Assembly: GCA_030576275.1 (NCBI GenBank)
Contig: JALIBN010000019.1
Location: forward strand, 62,001 to 126,000
Length of the DNA stretch: 64,000 bases
Origin: Pseudomonadota bacterium
GTDB taxonomy: Bacteria; Pseudomonadota; Gammaproteobacteria; Nitrosococcales; Methylophagaceae
Reading direction: 5' to 3'
The notes below the pieces were generated by a model. It searched no databases, was not told the DNA's origin, and saw only the letters and a program-made list of their open reading frames with translations. Every line of letters begins with the position of its first letter. The first letter of the stretch is position 1. Of this stretch, positions 48,006 through 57,679 are shown in pieces. A program made the translations under genes and the position numbers.

Positions 48006-48575
48006 ATGACGGCACATTGTCCTTTAATCGCAAATGAGCAGGATAGTGTACTGGTTCTGATGGATATTCAGGAGCGGTTAACGGTAGCTATGACCAACGG
48101 CGTTCGTGAGCGCCTGATAGCACAAATATCAATTTTGCTAGCCGCTTCGAAAACCTTGTCAGTGCCGGTAATAGTGACTGAGCAATACCCAAAAGGTTTA
48201 GGGGCAACAGAGTTGGCATTAAAATCTCTGCTTTCAGAGACGGTACCTGTTATTGAAAAAACCAGTTTTTCTTCCGTCAAAGCTGATGGTTTTTTAGCGG
48301 CGATTACTGGAGTAAAACGTACACAAATAATATTGACGGGTATGGAAACTCATATTTGCATACTACAAAGTGCATTAGATTTGCAGCAGCAAGGTTATCA
48401 AGTTTTTGTAGTTGAAGACGCAGTTAGTTCACGGTCAACAAAAAATCAAGATAATGCTTTGCATCGCATGCGCCAAGCGGGCGTTATTATTAGCAATGTA
48501 GAATCAATTGTTTTTGAATGGCTTGGCAATGCTAAACATCCAGAGTTTAGAAGTTTAAGCAAACTCATTGTTTAA
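48006..48575 (+). CDS. Isochorismatase-family cysteine hydrolase
   Basis: A 189-residue alpha/beta hydrolase of the isochorismatase-like (YcaC-type) group. A catalytic Asp is expected in SVLVLMDIQERLT and the nucleophile Cys in ILTGMETHICILQSALDL. It follows tolC by 4 bases and is probably in the same operon. Substrate cannot be predicted; proteins of this kind hydrolyse diverse amides. Confidence 0.87.
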   Translation: MTAHCPLIANEQDSVLVLMDIQERLTVAMTNGVRERLIAQISILLAASKTLSVPVIVTEQYPKGLGATELALKSLLSETVPVIEKTSFSSVKADGFLAAITGVKRTQIILTGMETHICILQSALDLQQQGYQVFVVEDAVSSRSTKNQDNALHRMRQAGVIISNVESIVFEWLGNAKHPEFRSLSKLIV

Positions 48576-48578
48576 TAA

Positions 48579-50090
48579 TTATTGATGGGCTAATTGGCGT
48601 TTGTTAGCAACACCGACCCGAGCTGTTTTTTCTAAAGGTTTGTCACGTTCATAGTCCGGAATCCCTTTTATTTTTGCTCTTGCATAGTCGATGGCTAATT
48701 GTTGCTTAACGACATCAGACGTCAGCTTAAAATCTTCGGTTAATATCACATAAACCAGTTCAAATAAGCGTTTTAAGGCGATTTTCCAGGAACCTCCGGC
48801 ACGTAGATATAAACTATCTGATAGTTTCATAAATTGGATAAACGGCTGTTCAGTCAAAATCAGTGGCAAACTATGGCTGAATCGACCTGAGTTACCTAAC
48901 ATATCCCAGAAACGTGCAAAGCGGTTTACCCGTTGCATTTCACTAAAAGTAATATCTAGCGTGGTCAATATATTATAGGGTGGCTCAGGGTTAAAACGTA
49001 ATTGATAGGGCTCATTATGACGGTTAAGTGGTGCACCACGTAAGCGTTTAAGTATGCCCATTTGAATTTCGTGAGGATTAAGTGCCAATAGTTGATCAAA
49101 ACTATGGCCAAAATTTTCTAGTGTGTCAGTGGGTAAACCAAAGATCAGATCGGTATGGAGATGCGCCCCCGTGTTTTCGCGTAACCATGTCAGGTTATCT
49201 TTTGTTTTTTCATTATTCTGTTTACGACTAATGAGGTCTTGAATTTCAGGATCAAACGTTTGTACACCGATTTCGAATTGCAAACTATTAGCAGGAAAAC
49301 GCTGTAACATTTCTTTCAATTTGTCCGGTAAATTATCGGGCACGACTTCAAAATGTAAATATAAGTCATCGGTCATCCGTTCAAGGAAAAACTCTAAAAT
49401 GGCTATGCTAGTACTTATTTTAAGATTAAACGTTCGGTCGATAAATTTAAAATTACGTACACCACGTTGAAGTAATTTATCCATTTCAGCAAAAAAAGCA
49501 TCTAGTGGAAATGGCGACACCGTCTTATCTAAAGCCGATAGGCAAAATTCACATTTAAAGGGACAGCCACGCGAGGCTTCAACATAAATGAGCCGATTGC
49601 GAATATCGTCATCATCGTAATAGTCATAGGGCAATAATAATTCATTGAGTGCCGTAGCTTTACCTTCGATGTATTTTTGTTCTGGACGATCACCATTCAG
49701 TAATTGTTGGCAAAGCTCACGAAAACTGGCCTCACCTGGCCCTGAAATAACATAATCGGCTAAGGTCGCCACTTCGGGTACATCAGGATAATGGCTGACT
49801 TCAGGGCCACCAAGAATCACAACAAGTTCAGGCGAAATTTGTTTCAACATCGCGACGACTTTATGGACTTCACTGACATTCCAAATATAGACACTCAAAC
49901 CAATTATTTTGGGTTGAGATGCTAGTATTTGTTCCACGATATTGATCGGCAATTCTTGAATAGTGAACTCGAGAAGTTTAGTATGATCTTGTAAAGCCGC
50001 TAAATTGGCATAGATATATCGCAAGCCAAAGGCTGTGTGCATATATCGGGCATTGAGCGTACTGAGAATAATGGGTGAGGTTGTTTGCAT
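48579..50090 (-). CDS. B12-binding-domain radical SAM protein (DUF4080-type)
   Basis: A 503-residue protein. An N-terminal cobalamin-binding-like Rossmann domain (about residues 5-130) precedes the radical SAM motif CPFKCEFC (about residue 177), then a TIM-barrel core and a C-terminal DUF4080-like region. Members are poorly characterised, and no partner gene is adjacent (the gene is convergent with the isochorismatase-like gene and divergent from the glutathione peroxidase gene). Function is unknown. Confidence 0.85.
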   Translation of the reverse strand: MQTTSPIILSTLNARYMHTAFGLRYIYANLAALQDHTKLLEFTIQELPINIVEQILASQPKIIGLSVYIWNVSEVHKVVAMLKQISPELVVILGGPEVSHYPDVPEVATLADYVISGPGEASFRELCQQLLNGDRPEQKYIEGKATALNELLLPYDYYDDDDIRNRLIYVEASRGCPFKCEFCLSALDKTVSPFPLDAFFAEMDKLLQRGVRNFKFIDRTFNLKISTSIAILEFFLERMTDDLYLHFEVVPDNLPDKLKEMLQRFPANSLQFEIGVQTFDPEIQDLISRKQNNEKTKDNLTWLRENTGAHLHTDLIFGLPTDTLENFGHSFDQLLALNPHEIQMGILKRLRGAPLNRHNEPYQLRFNPEPPYNILTTLDITFSEMQRVNRFARFWDMLGNSGRFSHSLPLILTEQPFIQFMKLSDSLYLRAGGSWKIALKRLFELVYVILTEDFKLTSDVVKQQLAIDYARAKIKGIPDYERDKPLEKTARVGVANKRQLAHQ

Positions 50091-50203
50091 AGTGCTATTT
50101 TATATTAAATTACTAACTAACATCATCTCGATGTGAAAGGCCACGTTGTTTATTTGAAGAGTCTGCGACATACTTTCTTAAAATCAGACTAGGATCAAGC
50201 CAT

Positions 50204-50689
50204 ATGACTAATATTTACGACTTTTCTATGAGTAGCCTGCAAGGTAAGCGTATTGATTTATCTGAATACAAAGACAAGGTTATATTGCTAGTGAATACTG
50301 CCAGCGAATGTGGTTTTACACCCCAGTACAAGGGCTTGCAGAAATTACATGAGCAATACGCTGACAAGGGGCTAGTGATTATCGGCGTGCCCTGTAACCA
50401 GTTTGGTCAGCAAGAACCGGGTGATGCCAAAGTTATTGCTGATGGTTGTCTTATTAACTACGGTGTAGATTTCTTGATTACCGAGAAAGTTGATGTGAAT
50501 GGCTCTAATAGTCATCCGGTTTTTGCTTATCTACGTCATGCATTGCCGGGGTTATTGGGCAATAAAATAAAATGGAATTTCACTAAATTTCTAATTGGTC
50601 GCGATGGCAAGCCACTTAATCGATTTGCGCCTATTACGAAACCTCAGAAGTTAGAAAAATATATTAAGCAGGCATTGGGTTCTCCGTAA
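50204..50689 (+). CDS. Glutathione peroxidase family protein
   Basis: A 161-residue thiol peroxidase with the peroxidatic Cys in NTASECGFTPQYKGL, the Gln in GVPCNQFGQQEPG and the Trp in KWNFTKFLIGRDG, a complete catalytic triad. Cys replaces selenocysteine, as is usual in bacteria, where such enzymes often use thioredoxin. No signal peptide is present. Confidence 0.93.
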   Translation: MTNIYDFSMSSLQGKRIDLSEYKDKVILLVNTASECGFTPQYKGLQKLHEQYADKGLVIIGVPCNQFGQQEPGDAKVIADGCLINYGVDFLITEKVDVNGSNSHPVFAYLRHALPGLLGNKIKWNFTKFLIGRDGKPLNRFAPITKPQKLEKYIKQALGSP

Positions 50690-50896
50690 GTAGTTAATAG
50701 TGTTAACTATTTGTCTTTTCTTATTGATGAAATAAGTGGTTGAGTGTCTGAGCGTAGCGACTTTTCATTCACGCCATCAAATAGCTTAGTTTTTTTGCGA
50801 CGATAACATGAGTCCAAAGATGAGACCTTAAGAATCAGTAAATATAGCGAAGATAATCTTGGATTCCATAGGTCAAGTTAGTAAAATAGCCTTTTT

Positions 50897-52339
50897 TTAA
50901 ACTTTTTTTAACTCACTTACAATTTGTCTGCCATAGCGCTCTATCTCATCTAAAACTGCTTTTTGATTGTCAGCAATATCATCTTCTCGGCAAGTTTCAA
51001 TTGCTTCAAAGAACTTGTCTAAGGTTAAAATATTATCATTACTTTCATCAGTTAAACGCTGCTGACGATAATGCTGCCATTGCTCTTGTTCATCAGCCGA
51101 TAAACTCTCTGGCCAATTCCTCGCACGATAACGAAATAACATTTCTGGTAAACGCGCATCTTCGAATGGGATAGGCATTACACGTAATGCATCGGCATTT
51201 GCAGTACGAACTAATTCCATCTTACGTTTATCGTTGGCGCTGAAAAAACCACCACTATAAAGGCCTGCATCAGGGTCGTCATTGGCTTCATAATCTGACT
51301 TGGTAAAGATGGCGTTAATTTTCGCAGTTAAATCACTGGCTGCATTGAGTTGTTGCAGGTGTTTGTGATGCAGATCTCTGTCTATCTGCAAGCGTTCGGC
51401 TGCGGCTGCATTCAATGTACTTTCTGGCACAACAACTGGGCATTTATTAATGTGCAGGGTTTTTAATGCCGGTCTGCTGATGCCTTCTGGTAGATCTTTG
51501 AACGGGGTAAATAAACGTTCGCGAAGTGTTTCGGCATCGAGTTCTATTAAATCGCTTGGATCGTGGCGTAGGTCATAGACGATGATGCCATTGTTGTTGG
51601 TTGGATCTTGGGCAATCGGAACCACTAAGGCCGTGCCACAATATTCGCTGGGATACATCCGTGATACATGAATAACCGGTGTACGCTCATTGAGGTTTAA
51701 TAGTGGGGCCACGGTATTTTTTTGACGATGTTGGTAAACAAAGTCATAAAGCTTTGGCTGAGCGGTTTTAATTAACTTGGCTAGGGCAATGGTTGCTTTC
51801 ACATCGACTAGAGCATCATGGGCGCCTTCATGCTCAATACCATTGGCGGCAGTAAGCGCTTCTAATCTGAAACTTGGTTTGCCATCTTCACGGTCAGGCC
51901 AGTTGATGCCTTCTGGTCTTAAAGCACGGGTAAGACGTGCCATGTCGATAACATCCCAGCGTGAATTGCCATTTTGCCACTCACGAGCGTAGGCATCATA
52001 AAAGTTGCGGTATAGGGTGAAGCGAGTGAATTCATCATCAAAACGTAAGCTGTTATAACCTACACTGCAAGTATTAGGTTCGGAAAACTCAGCATGGATG
52101 AGTTTAATAAACTCGGCTTCCGGCATGCCTTTTTCATTTGCTTCTTGAGGTGTGATGCCGGTGATAAGGCAAGCTTGTGGATGGGGCAAACTATCATTTG
52201 CTTGTTTGCAGTAGATCATTAATGATTCGCCGATGATGTTGAGATCTTCATCGGTACGAATGCCGGCAAATTGTGAAGGGCGATCGTATTTAGGATCTAT
52301 GCCGAAGGTTTCATAATCGTGCCAGTACAGTGTGTTCAT
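50897..52339 (-). CDS. sbcB: Exodeoxyribonuclease I
   Basis: A 480-residue 3'-to-5' single-strand exonuclease in recombination and mismatch repair. The DEDDh core is visible: LYWHDYETFG near the N-terminus and GAHDALVDVKATIALAKL about residue 180, followed by an SH3-like and helical C-terminus. The protein is full length for the family. It is followed upstream on the same strand by the exported ligase gene. Confidence 0.97.
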   Translation of the reverse strand: MNTLYWHDYETFGIDPKYDRPSQFAGIRTDEDLNIIGESLMIYCKQANDSLPHPQACLITGITPQEANEKGMPEAEFIKLIHAEFSEPNTCSVGYNSLRFDDEFTRFTLYRNFYDAYAREWQNGNSRWDVIDMARLTRALRPEGINWPDREDGKPSFRLEALTAANGIEHEGAHDALVDVKATIALAKLIKTAQPKLYDFVYQHRQKNTVAPLLNLNERTPVIHVSRMYPSEYCGTALVVPIAQDPTNNNGIIVYDLRHDPSDLIELDAETLRERLFTPFKDLPEGISRPALKTLHINKCPVVVPESTLNAAAAERLQIDRDLHHKHLQQLNAASDLTAKINAIFTKSDYEANDDPDAGLYSGGFFSANDKRKMELVRTANADALRVMPIPFEDARLPEMLFRYRARNWPESLSADEQEQWQHYRQQRLTDESNDNILTLDKFFEAIETCREDDIADNQKAVLDEIERYGRQIVSELKKV

Positions 52340-52389
52340 GATTTAGCTCCTAAGCCAAGGATGTAGTTCAGTTTAAGATGATAGCCAAT

Positions 52390-53229
52390 TTATTCTGTTG
52401 GTCTCACACGTATAAACACCGGAAAGCGTGGAATATCGTTTTTGGTGAGGCCATAGTATTTAAAGGTAATGACACTGCCTATATTAGGTGGCGATTCCCG
52501 TTGCTGATCGGATAATCCGGATCCGATATAGAAGGCTAAGCCAGATAATAATTGGCATTGTAAGGAACCGGTTTTCCTAGTGTACTTACCTTTACCTTCT
52601 TTATAGGCGATGACGGTACATTCAGCATCTTGATATTGTTTTAACTTCAAATCATCATCAGAACGGCCGGAGTGATATGGCATGTCTGGTTTACGGACGA
52701 CAAGACCTTCTGCACCTAATGCTGTAATTTTTGCTAAGTCAGATTTTAATTGGCTTGAAGATCTGACCCTTTTTTGTGGAATTATCTTTACGAATGCTGA
52801 TGAATGTTCGGCTAGGTAATTTCTTAACACAGCCAATCTTGCTAACAAGCCACCAGATTGATTTGGTACTTCAAAAATGTTGTAAATAATAGTCTGCCAG
52901 CGATTATCCGGCGTTTGTTTGCGAACGATCGAGATAATGTTTTCAAAATCACCGCGCTTAGTCCACAGCTCGCCGTCTATTTCAAACGGTGGCAAACCAT
53001 CTAAAAACCATTGTGGAGCTACGATATTATTGCCTTGGCGACTTTTAAGTGTGTTTCCATCCCAAATGGCACGCATGCCATCGAGTTTTTCACTCATTAG
53101 CCAGCCTGTTACATCTTGCGATTCATCATAGGTTTTGAGTAATAAAACATCTGGCTCTTGTGCATGACTTAACAGGCTATAGCAGAGTAGTGATGCTGTT
53201 AGACCTCTAAACATCCATTTAATAATCAT
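52390..53229 (-). CDS. Exported ATP-dependent DNA ligase (LigE-type)
   Basis: A 279-residue small ATP-dependent ligase with the nucleotidyl-lysine motif KLDG at residues 48-51 (LMSEKLDGMRAIWDG), motif III-like EIDGELW and the terminal OB-fold segment. The N-terminus has a hydrophobic signal sequence ending near SHAQ (about residue 23), so it should act in the periplasm, as proposed for Lig E in Neisseria and Haemophilus relatives. Start may be Met1 or Met6. The main replicative ligase should be a separate NAD-dependent enzyme. Confidence 0.88.
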   Translation of the reverse strand: MIIKWMFRGLTASLLCYSLLSHAQEPDVLLLKTYDESQDVTGWLMSEKLDGMRAIWDGNTLKSRQGNNIVAPQWFLDGLPPFEIDGELWTKRGDFENIISIVRKQTPDNRWQTIIYNIFEVPNQSGGLLARLAVLRNYLAEHSSAFVKIIPQKRVRSSSQLKSDLAKITALGAEGLVVRKPDMPYHSGRSDDDLKLKQYQDAECTVIAYKEGKGKYTRKTGSLQCQLLSGLAFYIGSGLSDQQRESPPNIGSVITFKYYGLTKNDIPRFPVFIRVRPTE

Positions 53230-53257
53230 GACGTGTATTGTTGATACATTAAGCTAC

Positions 53258-54538
53258 TTAAAGTGTAGCAAATACTTGTTCAGCGGCATCTAGCGTGGCT
53301 TGGATTTCAGCATCACCATGGGCGGCAGAAATAAAGCCTGTTTCAAACGCCGATGGTGCTAAATACACGCCGAGATCTAACATGCCGTGAAAGAACTTTT
53401 TGAATCGCTCTTGATCACATTGAACCACTTGCTCATAGCTGGTTATTTCTTTTTCATCGGTAAAGAAGAAACCAAACATGCCACCTGCTTGATTGGTGGT
53501 AAAACCAATACCTGCTTTATCGGCAAGCGCTTGCAAGCCAATGCATAGACGTTTGGCTGCTGCATCGAGGTTTTTATGAAAGTCTGGAGTTTGAATTAAT
53601 TTCAATGTCGTTAAACCCGCCGCCATTGCAATTGGGTTACCTGACAAAGTCCCAGCCTGATAGACCGGACCAAGTGGTGCGATATGTTCCATGACTTCAC
53701 GTTTGCCGCCAAAAGCGCCAACTGGTAAACCGCCACCGACAACTTTACCCAAGGTAGTTAAATCAGGTTTTACATTATAATATTGTTGAGCGCCGCCTAA
53801 AGCTACGCGAAATCCCGTCATCACTTCATCAAAAATAAGTACTGCGTCGTATTGATCACAAATCTCACGTAAGCCTTGTAAAAAACCTTCACTTGGTGGA
53901 ATGCAGTTCATATTACCAGCGACAGGCTCTACGATGATGCAAGCGATTTGGTCGCCTAATTCAGCAAAACATTCACGGACAGAGTCGAGATCATTATAGA
54001 TCAGGGTTAATGTATGTTCAGCTAAGGAAGCTGGCACTCCAGCTGAAGAGGGAACGCCTAGGGTTAAGGCACCTGAACCTGCTTTCACTAATAATGAATC
54101 AGCGTGACCGTGATAACAGCCTTCAAATTTAACTATCTTGTCGCGGCTAGTAAAACCACGTGCTAAACGAATCGCGCTCATTGTTGCTTCAGTACCTGAA
54201 CTCACCATGCGAACGAATTCCATTGATGGCACTAATCGACATAAGGTATCGGCCATTTCGATTTCGATTGCGGTAGGAGCGCCAAAGCCTAAACCATGTG
54301 ATGCTGCTTCTTGAACGGCAGTGATAACTTCGGGATGAGCATGACCCAAAATCATTGGGCCCCAAGAGCCGACATAATCGATATAACGTTTGCCTTCAGC
54401 ATCGGTCAACCAAGCACCTTTACCTTCGCTGAAAAAAACAGGATCACCACCGACGCCTTTAAATGCACGAACTGGCGAATTAACACCACCCGGTATGTGT
54501 TTTTGGGCTTGAGTAAAAAGGTCGTGATTAGTTTGCAT
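53258..54538 (-). CDS. hemL: Glutamate-1-semialdehyde 2,1-aminomutase
   Basis: A 426-residue PLP enzyme making 5-aminolevulinate for heme, cobalamin and related tetrapyrroles by the C5 route. Family motifs are [57 protein letters not shown] and the PLP Lys in [16 protein letters not shown]. It is divergent from the second sensor kinase gene across 77 bases. Confidence 0.98.
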   Translation of the reverse strand: MQTNHDLFTQAQKHIPGGVNSPVRAFKGVGGDPVFFSEGKGAWLTDAEGKRYIDYVGSWGPMILGHAHPEVITAVQEAASHGLGFGAPTAIEIEMADTLCRLVPSMEFVRMVSSGTEATMSAIRLARGFTSRDKIVKFEGCYHGHADSLLVKAGSGALTLGVPSSAGVPASLAEHTLTLIYNDLDSVRECFAELGDQIACIIVEPVAGNMNCIPPSEGFLQGLREICDQYDAVLIFDEVMTGFRVALGGAQQYYNVKPDLTTLGKVVGGGLPVGAFGGKREVMEHIAPLGPVYQAGTLSGNPIAMAAGLTTLKLIQTPDFHKNLDAAAKRLCIGLQALADKAGIGFTTNQAGGMFGFFFTDEKEITSYEQVVQCDQERFKKFFHGMLDLGVYLAPSAFETGFISAAHGDAEIQATLDAAEQVFATL

Positions 54539-54615
54539 AATTGATTATTCCTAATGGGCTAGATCTAAAGATGTGCGATAATTCTAGCTTATCTTAGCCA
54601 GAATACCGACCGATT

Positions 54616-55953
54616 ATGAGTTTAAAATTTCGCATCGTAGTGATTGTGACCATCATATTATTGATTAACTTCGCCGCTGCCGGCTATTTTATGGTGCATA
54701 ACGCGCGGCAAGCTTTAGTTGCAGAAATGGAGTCAAGTACCAATTTAGCCAAGGGTTTGTTGATTAATGCTTTGCCGACTTTACGTTTTTCTAACGATTT
54801 GGGCGAACGATTGACGATGATTGTCGACAGTGTGCGCGATACGCGACACATTCGTGCTTGGTTTGAAGATATGAGCGGCGAGCCGCTAATTGGTCATGAA
54901 AAAAACTCACACTTTATTAATAAACCTGATGCGCCAAATTGGTTTATTAAAATGATGGAGCCAGAAGCGGTAGCTTTTCGACGCTTGATTACCAAAGGTA
55001 GTAAATCTTATGGCTACTTAGTGGTTGAAGCAGACCCAAGTGATGAAGTTAATGAAGTATGGGCTGACGTGCAAGTGCTATTTTGGTTAGGGACTTTTTT
55101 CTTAATGCTGATTGTGGGCCTTATTTATGTGGCACTTCGTCAAGGTTTAAAGCCACTAGAGGTACTTGAAGATGCTCTAGGGCAATTGGAAAAAGGTGAT
55201 TTCTCTGCCCGCGTTGATACTTCAGTTGTTAAAGAGCTGTCTTCTATTCAATTTCGTTTTAATCATATGGCGAGCGTATTAGAGCATACGATGGCAGAAA
55301 ATCACGCTTTGGCGGGAAGTATGCTGACGCTTCAAGAAGAGGAACGGCGGGATTTATCACGAGAATTACATGATGAATTAGGACCTTGTTTATTCGGAAT
55401 TAGAGTCGATTTAGGCAATATCGAACGTTTAGCCGCTGAGCATAAACTCCCTGAAATAGAACAAAAAGTAGAGTCAGTTAAGGTTATTACTAACCATGTA
55501 CAATCTTTAGTACGGAAGATGTTAAGTCGCTTACGGCCTTTAACCTTAGACGATTTGGGTTTAGTCGATGCGCTAAAGGATATGTTACATAATTGGCGTG
55601 ATAGACAACCGGAAATTGATTGGGAATGGGACTTTGTTGGCAACTTTCAACATTTGCCTGATACTCTGCAAGTAACGATTTATCGGATTGTGCAAGAATG
55701 TACTACCAACTGTGTTCGCCATGCTCATGCTAGCCATGTAAAAGTAGAGGCGCGGTGCGAGCATGGATCCGTTAAAGTGACGGTAACAGATGATGGTGTC
55801 GGATTTCATGCGGACTTAGTGCGTGGCTTCGGTTTGATTGGTATGCGTGAGCGAGTGAGCGCGTTAGGTGGACGAATTGCATTTGATACTGCAGAAGGGC
55901 GCGGCTTACAGGTAAGGGTATTAATCCCATTAAAAGGAAATGATAAAACATGA
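54616..55953 (+). CDS. Membrane sensor histidine kinase, HisKA_3 (second system)
   Basis: A 445-residue kinase. Two membrane segments (about residues 7-27 and 157-178) flank a periplasmic domain of about 130 residues. HAMP follows, then HisKA_3 with His252 in LSRELHDELGPCLFGIRVDL and an HATPase with NCVRHAHAS and DDGVGF. It lacks the PAS domain of the kinase at 35423 but has the same overall design, suggesting paralogy. The 3' end overlaps the regulator gene by 4 bases. Signal unknown. Confidence 0.92.
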   Translation: MSLKFRIVVIVTIILLINFAAAGYFMVHNARQALVAEMESSTNLAKGLLINALPTLRFSNDLGERLTMIVDSVRDTRHIRAWFEDMSGEPLIGHEKNSHFINKPDAPNWFIKMMEPEAVAFRRLITKGSKSYGYLVVEADPSDEVNEVWADVQVLFWLGTFFLMLIVGLIYVALRQGLKPLEVLEDALGQLEKGDFSARVDTSVVKELSSIQFRFNHMASVLEHTMAENHALAGSMLTLQEEERRDLSRELHDELGPCLFGIRVDLGNIERLAAEHKLPEIEQKVESVKVITNHVQSLVRKMLSRLRPLTLDDLGLVDALKDMLHNWRDRQPEIDWEWDFVGNFQHLPDTLQVTIYRIVQECTTNCVRHAHASHVKVEARCEHGSVKVTVTDDGVGFHADLVRGFGLIGMRERVSALGGRIAFDTAEGRGLQVRVLIPLKGNDKT

Positions 55954-56582
55954 ATGTGATCACGATTTTAGTGGTGGATGACCACCCCATCGTTCGCGCG
56001 GGTTGTCGCCAACTTATTCAACAAATTCCCAATACCAAAGTAATTGAAGCAGAAACCGGTGAAGAAGGTTATCTACTTTTCCAAGAAAACTACCCCGATA
56101 TGGTTTTGCTAGATATTACCTTGCCGGGAATAGGTGGTCTTGAAGTATTACGCAAAATGCGCGCTAACCGTGAAAATGCCAAAGTGTTGATGTTTAGTAT
56201 GCATGAAGATCCAGTCTTTGCCTCTCGTGCAATGCAAGCTGGTGCCAAGGGCTATATTACTAAAAATAATGCGGCGGATTATTTGGTTGAAGCTGTTGAG
56301 AAAGTCCTAGCGGGTAAAACATATCTTAGCCCAGATACAGCTCAGCAATTAGCGATGTTAAATATTGGTGCAGGTACCAGTGCTTTGAGTGATTTATCTC
56401 GCCGAGAGTTAGAAATTTTACGACTGTTAGGTGAAGGTAAAAGCATGACGGAAATATCAAACTTATTGGGTATCAGCTATAAAACAGTCGCAAATAACCT
56501 TACTCAAATAAAAAGTAAGCTTGATATTAATAAAACAGCAGAGTTAATGCGGTTTGCCATTAGTCATGGATTATCGTCGTAG
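55950..56582 (+). CDS. LuxR/NarL-family response regulator (second system)
   Basis: A 210-residue regulator with receiver Asp in MVLLDITLPGIGG and a LuxR-type helix-turn-helix (LSRRELEILRLLGEGKSMTEISNLLGISYKTVANNLTQIKSKL). It is translationally coupled to the kinase by ATGA. Targets are not evident; the nearest downstream operon (56912 on) begins 330 bases away, beyond a terminator. Confidence 0.93.
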   Translation: MNVITILVVDDHPIVRAGCRQLIQQIPNTKVIEAETGEEGYLLFQENYPDMVLLDITLPGIGGLEVLRKMRANRENAKVLMFSMHEDPVFASRAMQAGAKGYITKNNAADYLVEAVEKVLAGKTYLSPDTAQQLAMLNIGAGTSALSDLSRRELEILRLLGEGKSMTEISNLLGISYKTVANNLTQIKSKLDINKTAELMRFAISHGLSS

Positions 56583-56911
56583 ACGACTAAGGTAAAAGCT
56601 TATTAGGAGATAGGAATAAATTCCCGATTTATTGGGATAAGTCGCTCATTCTTAAAGTTGTTGTTAGCAGTATTATATGTAACAAGTTTTAAGAATTCAG
56701 CTTCTTAACCAAACTTATATTTCTCTCTCCTTCTTATGAAGGTTTAGGCCAGACATTAATGTCTGGCCTTTTTTTTGCCTGCGATACCTCATCAGTTAAC
56801 AATATTGACGTTTCACTGTTAGTCTTCTCTTGTTACTATTGTCGTCTGATTTTTTGGGTAGTTGTGTGCTTTAATATACGCAAACTTACAATATAGACGG
56901 AAAGATAGCTT
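56583..56911 (+). other. Intergenic region between response regulator and TonB operon
   Basis: About 330 bases without a reading frame I would support. It contains a dyad AATAAAT-TCCCG-ATTTATT at 56615-56633 and the strong terminator at 56746-56778, over 160 bases after the regulator stop. The long spacer could be a 3' UTR or hold a small RNA; I see no clear promoter for the latter. Confidence 0.4.
56746..56778 (+). terminator. Strong intrinsic terminator
   Basis: AGGCCAGACATT pairs with AATGTCTGGCCT as a 12-bp perfect stem with almost no loop, followed by T8. Confidence 0.9.
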
Positions 56912-57679
56912 ATGCAAAAATACAAATGGATTGGGCGACATTGGCTACTAGCCATCCTGTTAACCGCGATACCGCTCGTATCTCAAGCGGGAAGTCTCGA
57001 AAACGCTATAGATTCACAAGTTAAAACCGATGTTGCTGCTCAAAAGTCACAGCAACAGATTGATGGCTTGGCTGATGAAACTGTCCAGTTGTTGGCCGAA
57101 TATCGTGAAACTTTGCGCCAAATAGATAGTTTGCAAGCTTATAACGATCAACTTGACAAATTAGTCTCGTCACAACAACAAGAATTAGATTCTATCAATG
57201 TTCAACTTCGAAATATCGAGTCTACCCAACGTGATATCGTGCCATTGATGTTAAAGATGATTGACACTATGGAGCAGTTTGTTGCTTTAGATTTACCATT
57301 TCTGCCTAAAGAACGCCAAGCGCGAGTTATACAACTACAAACGCTGATGGAACGTGCTGATGTAACGATCGCCGAAAAATACCGTCGTATTCTTGAAGCC
57401 TATCAGGTCGAAACTGAATATGGCCGTACGATCGAAGCTTATCGTGATGAATTAACGGTTGATGACATGACGCGCACTGTAGATTTCCTTCGCATCGGTC
57501 GCGTTAGCTTATATTATCTGACCTTGGATGGTTTGGAAGCCGGTATTTGGAATGATGGCTGGCAAGTGTTGCCAAATGAATATCGTCAACCGATAAGTCA
57601 GGCATTGAAGGTTGCCATGAAACAGTTACCGCCAGATCTACTCGTGTTACCCGTCAAAACTGTGGAGATGGCACCATGA
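56912..57679 (+). CDS. DUF3450 periplasmic coiled-coil protein
   Basis: A 255-residue protein with a signal peptide (about residues 1-26, ending VSQAGS) and a mostly helical DUF3450 domain: a heptad-rich first half (residues 40-110), then the family-typical FVALDLPFLPKERQARV and the TLDGLEAGIWNDGWQVLP segment. DUF3450 proteins are regularly the first gene of TonB-type operons with two ExbB-like proteins, ExbD, TonB and a TPR protein, as here. The role is thought to be accessory to energy transduction at the envelope. It overlaps the next gene by 4 bases. Confidence 0.9.
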   Translation: MQKYKWIGRHWLLAILLTAIPLVSQAGSLENAIDSQVKTDVAAQKSQQQIDGLADETVQLLAEYRETLRQIDSLQAYNDQLDKLVSSQQQELDSINVQLRNIESTQRDIVPLMLKMIDTMEQFVALDLPFLPKERQARVIQLQTLMERADVTIAEKYRRILEAYQVETEYGRTIEAYRDELTVDDMTRTVDFLRIGRVSLYYLTLDGLEAGIWNDGWQVLPNEYRQPISQALKVAMKQLPPDLLVLPVKTVEMAP

